NCBI RefSeq assembly: GCF_032854445.1
Contig: NC_088304.1
Coordinates: forward strand, 13,157,704 to 13,221,703
Source: Liolophura sinensis
Taxonomy: Eukaryota > Mollusca > Polyplacophora > Chitonida > Chitonidae
DNA: 64,000 nt
Direction of reading: 5' to 3'
The notes beneath the pieces were generated by a model. It did no database searches. It was not told where the DNA came from and saw only the letters and a program-made list of their open reading frames with translations. Shown here piece by piece: positions 9,490 through 22,000 of the stretch. The translations under genes were made by a program, and so were the position numbers. Numbering within the stretch: position 1 is the first letter of the stretch; every line of letters starts with the position of its first letter.

Positions 9490-9585
9490 GCCCATAAAGC
9501 TGATCTTCGTCTCAGACAGGTGTCAGGGGTCAAATATTCTGGAGTATGGCGTAAAAAACCCAAAACTAAATAAACAACTAATGTC
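9490..9585 (+). mobile_element. degenerate SINE-A 3' fragment
   Basis: Contains caaatattctggagtatggc and gtaaaaaacccaaaactaaa, diverged forms of the SINE-A end. An old copy. Confidence 0.5.
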
Positions 9586-9762
9586 TGTTTCTTTCATCTT
9601 CCTGAGAGATTCATTTGGATGCGAAAGCCCATTCCATGATGCGGTATTTATGAATGCTGTGTTTTGGATCAGAGTGGATCATCAATTTGTTGACACGTTA
9701 TTGATCAATACAAATCTATCGTGAGCCAAATGTAACAAAAACTTCAAACTTCTCTCACTGCT

Positions 9763-10030
9763 TGTGGGACCTTGGTGACAATAAGCGATTGACGACGCTC
9801 AAGTTACCCTTGGCTCACTACAGTGTTCCCTGAAGACGACTTTTCTTCCATCAATATGGTGTACATAACTGTAAGTCACATGGGAAAGTTCGTCAGTAAC
9901 TTGCCAAAGGTGGGTGGTTTATGCTGGACACTCCACTTTCCTCCACTTGTAAAACTGACCTCAAGGATGTACATGTGAGTAAAAACTTGAGGATGGAGTT
10001 GGGCAACAATCAAATAAGTAATAAATATAA
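9763..10030 (+). mobile_element. SINE-D-like dispersed repeat
   Basis: The block around agtaacttgccaaaggtggg, tccactttcctccacttgta and aaaactgacctc resembles a repeat body common in mollusc genomes. A related copy is at 28385-28560 (+) and another at 52075-52200 (-). The head is not clear. Confidence 0.55.
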
Positions 10031-10554
10031 CTCAACATAATATTAGAGTATGTGGCATTGAACCCTCCGAAAGCTGTAAAAAGTGAACGGTGAAATATTA
10101 TTTACAAATATGCGAAATAAAGACTGAAGGCAGTTTAATATTGTTTCTAGCCCGTCTGTACAGGCATAGCTTATGTCATACCTTGATTGTCAGCATCGGC
10201 GTCCAATAACAGGGAAAGCAATGTTAAACAAAATGTTAGGGGTGATGTCTTAAAAGTGCTCTAGGTATATGGAGATCCGCTTTTGCACACATGCAGAGAA
10301 CAATAACTCGATGTGGATAGTCAGTTAAAGGATTCAAGATGTTTACCATCAGCCAACGAGACTGTCGGTCATGCCACACTAAATCTTTTTCAGCCAGCTC
10401 ATAAATTTTCCTTCTTTGGTTGTACGCAAAAGGCCACCATCTTACGGTCAGAAAAGTTGATACTTGCCATCGATTAAATTAAATGAAGATGATGGAAAAC
10501 AATGGAATAAATTGCCGAACAACCTCAATGAAAGCCTTCTCCCAGCAATCTGGG

Positions 10555-10682
10555 GATTGTCGCGGTTTTAGCCTGGTCTCTGCCATGATTCCTGACACCA
10601 TGATGCTGCGTGGCTGCCTTTGTATGAAAGAAATATTCAGGAGTGCGGTGTAAAGCACCTGTCATATATATGAATTAAATCT
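10555..10682 (+). mobile_element. degenerate SINE-A 3' fragment
   Basis: Shows ccatgatgctgcgtggctgc, gaaagaaatattcaggagtg and cggtgtaaagcacc, aligned with the SINE-A 3' half but strongly diverged. Confidence 0.5.
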
Positions 10683-13290
10683 AGAGTACCTGCCGATACC
10701 TGGTACAAAAGGAACCACAAAGAATGGACATGTTCCTGCTTGAAACTGCCTTAATCTATAAACTTTTGCATTCTACCGACAGTTGCATATTTATTGTAAT
10801 ATTATTTTTCATTTTCACTTTTTTCTAACGTTTCTTTTACATACAAAGGCTATTCTTAGAATTCAAACATTGATAGAGCAAGTTCTACTTAAGGAATTTT
10901 ATTCCCGTTTTTTGAATTGTCAAGTCACATTAACGTGTTATAAACGTTTGATAAAAGCAATTCAAATCAAATAGCACAAAAGTTTAGGCTGTGCAAGACA
11001 GTGGTGTTGCCAATCAATATACTGGATTTTTGTTCAATATTTCATTTCAAGAAGTTCGACAAGGCTCTATGATGCCTATGTCAAAATAAATTAGAAAACG
11101 GTTTTCTAGAAATTTGTTTTCCAAACGGAATTAAAATAATTGTTGCATAGACACGATAGATGTATAAACGGCAGCTCTGACATCAAACTACCCCCAGTGG
11201 TACCGGTGTACGAACAACAGGTGAGTAAAAACTTGACCTGTCAGTACTACTTACATCGCTAATCATGATATCTAGCAACAGCGGTGCTAGAAAGAGGAGA
11301 TTGTGTCTACGGTGTAAGGTTACAACGAATTAGTACCTTGTCCAGTGATCACGGCTACCTCCAAGAGCTGGGAGCAGTCCAGCATCCCCAAACTCAACAC
11401 GGTGATCGCTTCTGCGCAAGAGCCCCCGTGTAAGAGAACGTCTCTGCTACTATAAGGAGCCATGTTACATATACACATTCACAAAGAGCAGTGGAAGTAG
11501 GCCCCCTATAACTATTATTGGGATTATACAATATAAGTAAACAGCAATGCAACCTTCAAAACGAATGTGTCATATTAACTCGAAATTTCGGCACTATTTT
11601 ACCGTCATCAGTCTTTCTGAGTTTTACTCTACTCGCGTATAATGTTAAACACAAGGTTTTATTTGTACTACAATTTATTGACCTTACTATTCAAATTGTG
11701 TACAAATTTGAGTCACTTTCAGTTTTCCATTTTTTTAATCTGTAGATATTTATAACATTTTTGGGCTTGTGGTGGATGAACTATCCATACAATGGGTTGC
11801 ATACCCAACCTATCACAACTGGGGTTATAGGCTAATTGGCCCAAGGAAGTGACACCAGTTAATCAATCAATCAACCAATCTATCAATCATTCAATCTAAT
11901 CAAACTCTGCGATCATCATCAAACCTAACTACGGACTGACTCCCCATATCCATTTTAATTCATTTCAGTGGGAGCTCTATGGGAGTTTGGTTTCGTATAA
12001 TACTCATCACTGTTCACAGTTTTCAGTATGGAGTCCAACAAGCGTAGAACATGTTGCAGAATCTAACTTTAAAGCTTACACTCTGTCTTGTGGCTTGTGA
12101 AGACAACTAGAGCAGTCATTCATCTTAAGTCATCGCCGATTTTCAAGTCCGCATTTTTTACCTGACATAATACCTGCATAATCGGTGTCTGATTCTTGGA
12201 TAAAAGACCAAATGAGATACCGTTTCCTACGCAATGGCGGGTCGGGTCCAAGCCGGACTGACGCTGTTCTCTTGCATTGCACGTGTACCACCTAACCAAT
12301 TTGTCAACATATCGCGATGGCAAAGGATCGGGAATGAACACTAGACTGCGTACAATTACCTTGGATCCTGATTAATTTAGTAGGAAACGCTTCTATCGCG
12401 ACTTTCAGCATTACACCTGCGTGGGAATGTCACAAGGACGCCCTACAGAGTCACAGTATATTATCTTAGAGAGCCTTTAGCGTGTTAACTGAAGGGAACT
12501 ATTTGTGGTCAAGGCGTTCGTTCGACCAAAGGCTCAGACAGGAAATCTTCAAAATTCTCCCAAATCCATTAATATCAATACTTCGGTGACAATAAGCTGT
12601 GCCTTACGTCTTTTAGATGATCGTACATGAACGTGAAGTTCATTAAACATCACTTGCCTTCCATTTATTTTGGACGAACTTAGATATTTCCGTGTGGGTA
12701 AAAACCTTTCGAAAAGTTTGTCAGTTACGTCCCGCGGTTTACATTAACTGTACTACTATAAGTGAAAAATTTTTGAGCTAGGGTAAACATGGTGGACAGT
12801 CAGAACCGATGTGTTCTCGTAGAGGTCAGGGTTCAGGGGTGTGTAACATCATTATTCCCATGAGGTACATTTAGATATTCTTTATGCCAGGCAAACATGT
12901 GTTTGCCCAGTGGAACATTCGTGAATACTTGTATCAAAAACCATCATGCGTGGAATCTCCGCAGGATTTTCTGGTATGTGTGGGCGATGAGCATAGACAT
13001 TGATAAAGCAAACAAAAACATGACAAAAAGTGTAGGATTTCCAAGAAAGGAACACAAAGAGAGTGATGTGCCCTGAGATACAATGCACACAACACAATGC
13101 GTATATCTGGTAGATTTTCCCGCGGCTGGCGGCTCGGGTCCAAGCTGGATTGGCCACGATTATCTTGTAATACATGAGTACTACATTGTTTGTTTACCCG
13201 CAAAACGTGAGCGCAAAGGAACTATTTCCTTATATAACGTCTATGCTAAATTGTCAACATTTAAAATGATATACATGTATGTTATCATTT
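10683..13290. other. intergenic; short simple repeat only
   Basis: No supported gene. An (aatc)n-like run at about 11858-11905 looks like the tail of an old SINE. Similar pieces with gggtccaagc at 12240 and 13136 suggest another unnamed dispersed repeat. ORFs up to 97 codons have no domain. Confidence 0.5.
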
Positions 13291-13551
13291 TATTTATTTG
13301 ATTGGTGTTTTACGCCGTACTCAAGAATATTTCACTAATACGACGGCGGCCAGCATTATGATGGGAGGAAACCGGGCACAGCCCGGAGGAAACCCTCGAC
13401 CATCCGCAGGTTGCTGCCAGACCTTCCCACTTGCAGCCGGAGAGGAAGCCAGCATGAGCTGGACTTGAACTCACAGCGACCGCATTGTTCAGAGGCTCCT
13501 GTTTCATTACGCTGCGCTAGTGCGCTAACCGACTAAGCTATCGAGGCCCCC
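13291..13551 (-). mobile_element. near full-length SINE-A
   Basis: On the minus strand it has the gggggcctcgatagcttagt head, box B-like gagttcaagtcc, the full body, and the gcgtaaaacaccaatcaaat end with an AAAT tail. No clean target duplication was found. Confidence 0.9.
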
Positions 13552-14587
13552 ATGATATATGTTAAATGCCACACAAATGTGAGCGCCACCATTTTTAAAT
13601 GTTACGCCACGTAGTGATTCTTCGCATTTTGTACCATAATGCTACATTAGAATATTTCAGTGCTAAGTGAGTAAAGACTTAATTGTTTTAGGCGAAGAAG
13701 GTTCACGATTACACGATTACGTTCTTGACTTGTCATATATGCCAACAATTTGAAACGGTAACCAAACTTATTTTTGTACATCACTGGTTAACTTCAGGAA
13801 CTTGACAGTTACATTAAGAGAAATATATTTCATACATATATATCTATATATGGACGATCTGGTCGAGGTTTAATAGAGCATATCTAGCACCCTTGATGAA
13901 AGCCACCTTCAAATCTTTGGAATCAAGCCAAGAAATTTCCACGCACTTCGCTCATGCATGTAAGTTTCTACTTGCCTGGCATTATTCTAAAGAAGAAATT
14001 TGCTCAAATCGTACAAACAGAAACATGGGTAAGATCTACAGTATAATGTAGCCTTAATTAAGCTCCAATCTTGACTTCACTCATACCTAAGTATTTAGGT
14101 TCTTTTCGCATACGATGGTTGTTACGTTTAGAGCATGCGCACGTTCGTAGCGGTTGCTCATAGTTGTTCCGGTCTGGAGTTAAGCATTTTATCACCTGAT
14201 ATACATTGTTTTTTATGTCTTGGTTTCACAAATGCCCGTAACTGTGGCGTGTTATCCATAGTTGGTTACTATAACGATGCAAGAAAACGTGCTAAGATAT
14301 CGTAGCGGTTGTCACTGGCAGTCATCTTTTACCGTAATTCAACAAAATATTAAACAGAATTTATCTCAAGATCATTTGTTAGGAACATCCAACACATGGC
14401 CAGATCGAAACAAATCTGTCCGGATGAGACAGATGGGTATGTTTAATTTCTTTTTTTCTTATTCTCGATGTATGTGGTTCGTCCGGGTTACGAAAAAGTA
14501 ATTTTGTAAAGTCGTTTGTAGAATTAATATTTTGCATGGCGATCATATTTCCTTTATGATACCGTCTTACTTAGTTTCCCCTTAATG
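13552..14587. other. intergenic, no feature seen
   Basis: No gene or clear repeat. A 79-codon ORF at 14262 has no recognisable domain. Confidence 0.5.
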
Positions 14588-14799
14588 TACTCTCCAAAAA
14601 CATAATCTCTTAAATTTAACAGAAAATCTGTTGTCTGAGTGATACCAGAATGCATTCTGTTATTGTAGCAGGTTATTCTGTTGAATATAACGCACATATT
14701 TTGTGATACATTACTTTGTTATAATAACAGAATACATTCTAGCATCACTTAGACAACAGAATTTCTGTTAAATTTAACAGATTAATTTTCTGAGTGTAA
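14588..14799. mobile_element. MITE-1 copy 1
   Basis: Long inverted ends: the left half (taaatttaacagaaaatctg, ttgtctgagtgataccagaa) is mirrored by the right half (acattctagcatcacttaga, caacagaatttctgtt). The outer ends are TA-CTCTC and GAGTG-TA. Copies 2 and 3 are at 22297 and 51020. It has no ORF; terminal TA suggests a Tc1/mariner-like source (inference). Confidence 0.82.
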
Positions 14800-14994
14800 C
14801 ACCATGCAAACTGTACCAGTCATGTCAACCCGGCCGCGGCAGGCAGTTGCTAAGGCCAAGAAACGTATATCTGTGGAGATGTGATGTCAAATATCATGTG
14901 CCATTTTTCATCTTAGTATTTTGGCCATTACTCACAGCCGTACAAAGCTTACTTCTGTAAAGTATCGTTCCCAGTGCATGGTACATATAGAAGC

Positions 14995-15720
14995 AGTATT
15001 CTGTAAAATATCGTGCTCAGTGCAACAACTGAAACCTTGTTCTCTGGAGTATTGTGTCCAATGTTACAGCTGGAACCTTGCTCTATGGAGTATCATGTTC
15101 AATGTTACAACTGAAACCTTGTTCTATGGAGTATCAGGTCCAATGTTACAACTGAAACATTGCTCTATGGAGTATCATGTTCAATGTTACAACTGAAACC
15201 TTGTTCTATGGAGTATTGTGTCCAATATTACAACTGAAACCTTGTTCTGTGGAGTATCATATCCAATGTTACAACTGAAACCTTGCTCTATGGAGTATTG
15301 TGTCCAATATTACAACTGAAAGCTTGTTCTGTGGAGTATCTTATCCATTGTTACAACTGAAACTTTGTTCTACTGCCAGCAACCTGCGGATGGTCGTGGG
15401 TTTCCCCCAGGCTCTGCCCGGTTTCCACCCACCATAATGCTGACCGCTGTTGTATAAGTGAAATATTCTTGAGAACGGCGTAAAACGCCAATCAAATAAA
15501 TAAATAAATAAATACAAGTACTTTGTTCTATGGAATATCATGTCCAATGCTACAATTCAAACATTGTATAATGCAGCACGCCTTACGCTATAGCTAAAGC
15601 ATTGTTCTGTAATGTAGCATAGCCAATGCTTCAAATGAAGATGTATTTTATAAAGTACCACCATGCCAAACGCTTCAACTGAAACTTTGTTCTATAATGT
15701 GTAATGCATCTGAAGTATCG
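14995..15720. repeat. 41-bp minisatellite interrupted by a SINE
   Basis: About nine units of 41 bp up to 15373, with agtatcatgttcaatgttac and aactgaaaccttgttctatg. More diverged units continue from 15519 to about 15720. The unit is not a multiple of three, so the 91-codon ORF across it is not a gene. Confidence 0.85.
15374..15518 (+). mobile_element. SINE-A 3' half inserted in the minisatellite
   Basis: Runs from tgccagcaacctgcggatgg to gcgtaaaacgccaatcaaat with an (AAAT)n tail. The 11-mer actttgttcta occurs on both sides (15362-15372, 15520-15530). It may be a target duplication, but it is also part of the array unit. Confidence 0.88.
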
Positions 15721-15859
15721 CTCTATCGCCCAGTGCAACAACACTCTCTAAAGTACAATTTGGTACCACATCACCCAAAAACTATATATACCTCAACCGA
15801 AAACTATACCATAAAGATAACCAATATTCAACTTTGCACGAGCTCTAACTATAGCACAA

Positions 15860-16122
15860 GGGGCCTAGGTAGCCCAGGGGGTCAGTACGCCAGTGCGGCG
15901 CAATGCTAGTAAACAGCCTCTCACCAATGCGGTCTCCGCGAGTTCAAGTCCAGTCATGTTGGCTTCCTCTTCGACCGTACGGGGAAAGTTTGTCAGCAAT
16001 CTGCGGATGGTCGTGGGTTTTTCCCGGGCTCTGCCCGGTTTCCTCCACTATAATGCTCGCCGCCATCGACTACGGTGTAAAATACCAATGAAATAAATAA
16101 ATGAATAAATAAATAAATGAAT
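15860..16122 (+). mobile_element. SINE-A with an internal deletion
   Basis: Head ggggcctaggtagcccaggg, box B gcgagttcaagtccag, body, and an end at ctacggtgtaaaataccaat with an AAAT/GAAT tail. The usual tataagtgaaatattcttga block is missing between the gccgccatcg and ctacggtg parts. Confidence 0.88.
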
Positions 16123-18690
16123 AAGCGACAAAAAAAGAGGAGTATTCAGACTTTGCATGGAAGTCTTTGATAACACACGGTGCGGGCAGGACAGTATGGA
16201 TCTGAACAAATACTAGTTAAGTCTGTCGTATAGAACATATGAATAGACCGTACTTACTTGATATACCTGATCCATTCTGCTATATCCGTTTGAAGTGTTT
16301 GACGAATAGGAATATAACAGACCGGGTAATACTCGTAAAATAGAACTTGTCAGCAGGAATGCCTATAGCGTGTGATGTACTGTGGCGGTGTATACAAGTA
16401 TATAGGCAGCCTTTTAGGTTAGGCTCTATGTATTGCAATGGATTGGTCTTGCTAAACATACAATATAGTACAAATAACGACTAAGATGTTGTACATCGCA
16501 CTGTCCAAGCTTTCTGAAACTTCTTATTCCATTTAAACTGATTCTGCATATATAACCAAGCATGATACACACTTTTATATCGGTATTTATTCCAGTGAAT
16601 TCTGATTCACTCAGTTATCATTGCAATGAGTTATAAAAGTGTTTTATTTTCGAAATTCAATAGCCGTATACGCAAATCTTCCCGATATAGTCTTAAATGT
16701 GCCTTGTAAATACACATGTATGTCTTCAGCTGTTCTATATTTATTTATGTATTTATTGATTTATTTGTTTATTCATTTATTTATTCAAGGATTAGTGTGG
16801 TCCCGAGATAAGACTTCTTGGGCCTTCTGTCATGGAAAGTATCAGTTAAAACCATAAAAGTCAAAAGTTCAACTTATAACTTCAAACTGGAACTAGTTCT
16901 AATTCTCTAACGGTCTCTAATAACTATATATGTACTCTTTAATGATGCACAGCTAGGTCATAGTTAACATGCACCACTTCGGCTAACGCATATCTATATC
17001 ATATGGTTTGAATTACTTACACATTTATATCATTAGCTCTTCAGGAATGGGGGAAAGAAGGGACTGGATAGGAAAATATTGAGTATACTTCACGAAGAGA
17101 ATTATGAATAACTACATGAGAGTACATTAGCGTCATTCCGCTTGGGTAAAACTTCAACAACCAACTTAAACAAGTTTGAACCCAATATAGATTCAGGATT
17201 AATGGAGAACATCGCCCGCCTAAAAGCTAGTCGGTCCAAGCGGTCTACCCTTTTGTTTTTTCTGTAATTGTTCATTGTTTCTGCGAATGCTAAAAAGCAT
17301 ACCCTATTTCTTCTACATTTTTGGAACACCGGATCTGCTTATTTTTGCTAATATATATGTAATTCTAGCAGGAATATTGAGTTTCTTTTCTCTCCCATGG
17401 TTAGACCATCCAATGGACAACATACTCATATCTTTACTTTTCCAAAAGGCTGGGAAAGAAATGTAATATTCTACTTTCTATATTACTAATATCTGTCCCA
17501 AATTTCAGAGGAGTTAGTGTATAATGGTAGTCCATAAACACTGTAACGTAACAATGAGAATTATGTGTGTTTAAACAGTTTGGGACTAGCTAATGTACGC
17601 GGGAAGTTCGGAACGATCAATTAAGGCCATTGTCTATCTAAAAAAACTTTTCAAAACTATATTTTAATGTTTAATTCATTTGAAGAATTTTACATTCCGT
17701 TGGGGTCATACGATCTTGACAAATAAAGGAACTGGATAGAGGGCCATGAATTTTATGCCTAAAAGTTGGCCGTTAAGATTAGGCCTATATGTATGGTAAA
17801 TCCGTGGATCTGCGCAATGAACACAATTTTTACCTGCGCAAAAGCCGTGCATATTTTTTCCATGCATACAGCACTGGTTCGCACCCGTCCGCTTACAAGT
17901 AGTTTCTTTCTCGACTGATCATCAAGACATGGCTTAAATACATATCAATGTGGCGTTAATCCAAATCAGTCATTCTCTTTATTGATACCCTTTTCATTTA
18001 TCTTTCAGTGAACTTAATGCTCCGTGAAATTTCAAGTTCTATTCCATTTTAATGTGCACTGTATAGGTCAAGATATCATTGGCCTTTATAGTATATATGC
18101 AACGATACGTGTGAAAAGTTTGGCGAGACGCGTAGTTCTTTATTTAGGCCGATATGCACGTACATATAGGTATGTAGTGATATACACGAGGATTTGTCCT
18201 TGTATGACTATGGTGTGTAGAAAAGTAGGCCTATGTATTCCGGTGCATCATGGTTCTAAGGTATTTGAGTAAGCCTGCATATATTCACAGAGTTATTAAG
18301 AACTGCGACATTACCTCTGTACCAGCTCATCAGGTTAGCATGCCAGAGTGTGGATACAGGGGAGGGCGAGAGTCGGGAAGTCGGGAGAGAACACAGCTCG
18401 TAATGTTCACGGCTTAAAATAGGTAGTCGCTGAAGAGGGCTAATGTAGTACATAGATCGTTAAGACTTCAAGTATAGGAGAGAGAGAGGGACAGAGAGGG
18501 AGGGAGAGGAACACTACGGAGTTATGGCTTAAAGGCAGATGTACTGGAGTTAACGTTAAGCAAGAATCCATCGAAAAGCTGCACAAGCTAATGCTGGTTC
18601 GCCTTGCGTCACCCGAAATTGGAAGAGCAGACGACACTTTAAGCGTTGGATTTCTCGCACGAGACGGGTCACGTGTGAGATTTAGTCGAA
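16123..18690. other. intergenic and upstream region of gene 2, no clear feature
   Basis: AT-rich sequence with an ATTT-rich run at 16738-16790. No gene is supported; the ORF at 17102 (-, 75 codons) and others lack domains. The last few hundred bases may hold the gene 2 promoter. Confidence 0.5.
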
Positions 18691-18869
18691 TCCAGGTAGC
18701 TTGGGATACTTTTTAGGGAGTGCATATATTACTTGGAGACGTCTTGTTTTGGAGTGTGCTAGTCCTCGTATATGTGGCGTTTCGTGCCTGAATTCAATTG
18801 AGACTTCCACTAAATAGTGCTGGATAAATGATTACAAGGATTCATCCGACACCAGCATTCTAGGAAACG
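18691..18869 (+). promoter_or_regulatory. probable 5' UTR and promoter-proximal region of gene 2
   Basis: Directly upstream of the gene 2 ATG. A TATA-like catatatt is at about 18722, followed by gagacgtcttg. An in-frame TAG lies three codons before the ATG, which supports that start if no further 5' exon is used. No transcription start can be fixed from sequence alone. Confidence 0.35.
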
Positions 18870-19018
18870 ATGATTGTGTCAGGTGCGAAGGATTACAGGG
18901 TAGCTTACAAAAGCTACCAGGACTGGCTCCTTCCCCAAAAAGCTGTACTCTCAGTGTTCTCCGTGGGAATTATATTTGTCATCGTTGGCTTTATTCTCCT
19001 TTTGGTTGGTACAGGCAG
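18870..19018 (+). CDS. gene 2 exon 1 (start and first membrane segment)
   Basis: ATG at 18870 with an in-frame stop nine bases upstream. It encodes MIVSGAKDYRVAYKSYQDWL, then a hydrophobic run SVGIIFVIVGFILLLVG. There is no cleavable signal peptide, so the first segment is probably a signal anchor. It ends in ag|gtaagt with two bases of a Ser codon. Confidence 0.85.
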
Positions 19019-22000
19019 GTAAGTAAAGTTCCATAATGACTGTGCATTGTAAGTTTTGCACAAACTACATATAATTTCGACTTCTTAATGTGGAAAGAGT
19101 GTATATATGTCAATAACACCTGTCCACCATGCAATTAAATCCCCCACTTTCCCTTTTCCTATATATCCTATCTCATCACCCCCACCTTTTTGGTGCGGCG
19201 ATAAAATTTCTTAAAGTACTTTCACAATGTTTGCAGTGATTCACATCTCTTTTATCGGGAATAACACTATCCTGGGTCCCGTCTTTCGTGGCGATCGCAA
19301 CATGTGCCTTGCGTAATATCCATGGCAACATATAATGAAAACATGCTTTACCATAGTAAAATCGCTAGATGCAGCGTTGTGGGAGTAGTGTTGCAGAACG
19401 GTCCCCAGGGGTTAGTCCATGGCAAGAGACAGTAAGGACATGGGTTAACATGGCAAATGCACACCTTTGACGGGACGTTACGAAGGCTTTGTAAAATCGA
19501 CCTTTGCTTCTAACGTCATAACCAGGCAAAATGAATTTACGTATCTACTAAAACAGACTTTTGAAGTTTGGTGAAAGTGTGTCCAAAATTCTACGTCCAC
19601 TTGACAGTGTCAGCATTTTGAAATACGGATATAACATACCTTCTCTTTTTCGTTGAGTTTAACTGCAAGTCATTTTAAATAAAATCGCTGTATTTAAAAG
19701 ACAATAAGCCCAGTACATTTTACAGACAGCTTCAAATACCCTGTACCGGGGTATACCAAAAGTCATGGCTTGCAATCTGCTCCATTCGGTTTTTCAATTA
19801 TGTAAACCAGCTCTAACATAAATTACCGCTGATTCAGCCAGATTAAACATATACATGTAGGTGTAGCCGATGGGAACATCTGCAAAAAGTGTTGGTTTAT
19901 TCTAAGTTCGCCTTGAGTGAATCCAGGAAACCGGTGTATGGGCTCTGGATGTAGTAAACGCAGCTGAACACTCTTGGGGCGTTGCTTGCGTTCTGCCGTG
20001 CGTCTGTATAGCCTCAGTACGTTAACACGCTTGTTGTGTGTTTTGCGTTACTCACTGCGGGATAGCTGTTGAGACCCAGTGTGTATAAATGGAATATGAA
20101 AAAACGCACCTTAATATATCATACAATTGATATGGGTCTAAATGGATCTTGTATACATATATCTTTAGATGATGAATCCTGGAGTTCAATCTCAGTTGCT
20201 ACCAATGCAACAATTTTAAATCCTAAAACCAGCTAGTTTGATTCTTGAAGTAATCGACCTTCGCTGATTTCGATAAATAGTATTAGCATCCTAAAATACT
20301 GATAAGTAATGTATGAATGTCTATGTAACATACTAAATAATTATGATGGTTATAATCAAAATAATCGACACAGCGGGTTATAAGGTATATATAAGGTTCA
20401 CCATAAGGTATACTTCCCCGGAAGGGCAGGTTTATGAGTGTGAGAAACTGTAGTGCCCAAGGTGAACCTCGGACATGAAAATCCTTTTGACTTGAAGCCA
20501 CAGCGAAACAACGAAAGTTGGGATCGAATCCGCTATTTTGTTGATCAAGGGCGTTATGGTCTCATCGAGCAATCGCTTTAACCGTCTATGCAAGCATTTG
20601 AAAGTGGTTTAATTAATAAACCGACAATATAAAAAAAAATTGACATCGAAAATGTCAAAAGATACGACTCGTGCGCATTCGAAGATGGACAGACAGCGTA
20701 TAAAATTACACCATGTTATAATATAGACTGTGATTTTATTTTTATGCAGAGTATGAAAAACATCTTTAATGAAAAATAATTGCATGTGGACCTTGTATAC
20801 GGAGAAAGCGGGTATACAATAAATCAGTATTTCATTTCAGACTGTACTCCAAAAAGAAAATCATTATGCTGTTCATTAGCTATGTGAACTTAAGAACTTA
20901 ATATAGATCAAGGACATAATGTTCAAAGTAATTTAGAAGTGATACCCTGGAGTCCGACATCCGCAATTTATAAAACATTAGTGGAAATTTATTCCGGTGT
21001 GCGTTTTTGAACGACCTCGCCTCAAGAGTATGGTGAAGATATTCAACTTGAATTGAATGTTTGCAAACGGTGTAGGCACCCTTATAACGCATGGACAAAA
21101 TGCGAATGTATACGAGTCTCTAACTTCAGCTGCAGTTATATGGCTAGAAGATTTCTTAAGCTGAACTGGAGAAGTTGTTTACTCACATGCGTGGCTACGG
21201 CCAGGATAAGTGGAGTGGAGGAAACGGGAAGGAACGCTACATTGAAGAAATGGTAACCGTTACTTACATATATGACTGTGGTCGGTGTAAGAAGCAGGGT
21301 GGGGTGAAACAGAAATGGGATGTAACGTGGGAGCATCTGTAACAGGACGGTCTCTCTCGTAAGAGTTAGATGATCGGATTGAAGATGCAGGGCCCAGTTG
21401 TTTAAAAGTGTATTAAAGTTAAACCAGTCTTAAAGCAGTCTTATTCTAATACAAAATAAATGGCGCTTTAGTCCAGGCTAAAGTTAATACCGAGCTTAAG
21501 TTCTAATAACCCTTTGAACAACTGCGCCCTGGCGTAGAAGTACGTGGTAAGTCCGCGAAAGCATCTGCCTGGATTATCTTCTTTCTGGCATTGATTTTCT
21601 CGGATTTGATCCGGTTTCCTTTGTGCAGAAATCTGATTACCATAATGCAAGAAATATAATCATGATATAAAAGCGAGCTAATGCAATATTCAACTAAATT
21701 TATATTAAAAATTTTGTGTGTTGTAATGTTTAACGTTGCATTCGATGTTTTTTCACTTTATTGTTCCGAAACTCCGTAACTGACAAGATGGGATAATTCG
21801 TTCGGCATAATTGTATTAAACACGGTTTATGGACAGAGCTCACGAGTGTGTGCAAGCACTTAACGGTATGTTAGAGAGCAGGGACTTGCTTATGTTGCTT
21901 TGGCACATACCCGCTATACACACAGTGGGCTGGCGGAAGTGGGTGTTAAAGAGACTGCTGCCCGAGGGTGGGGTGCTTTAGAGCGTCCATCCAGAGGTGG

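Noticed and set aside
17102-17329. 75-codon minus-strand ORF
   Set aside because: Reads like a protein in places but no family is recognisable and no splice context supports it.
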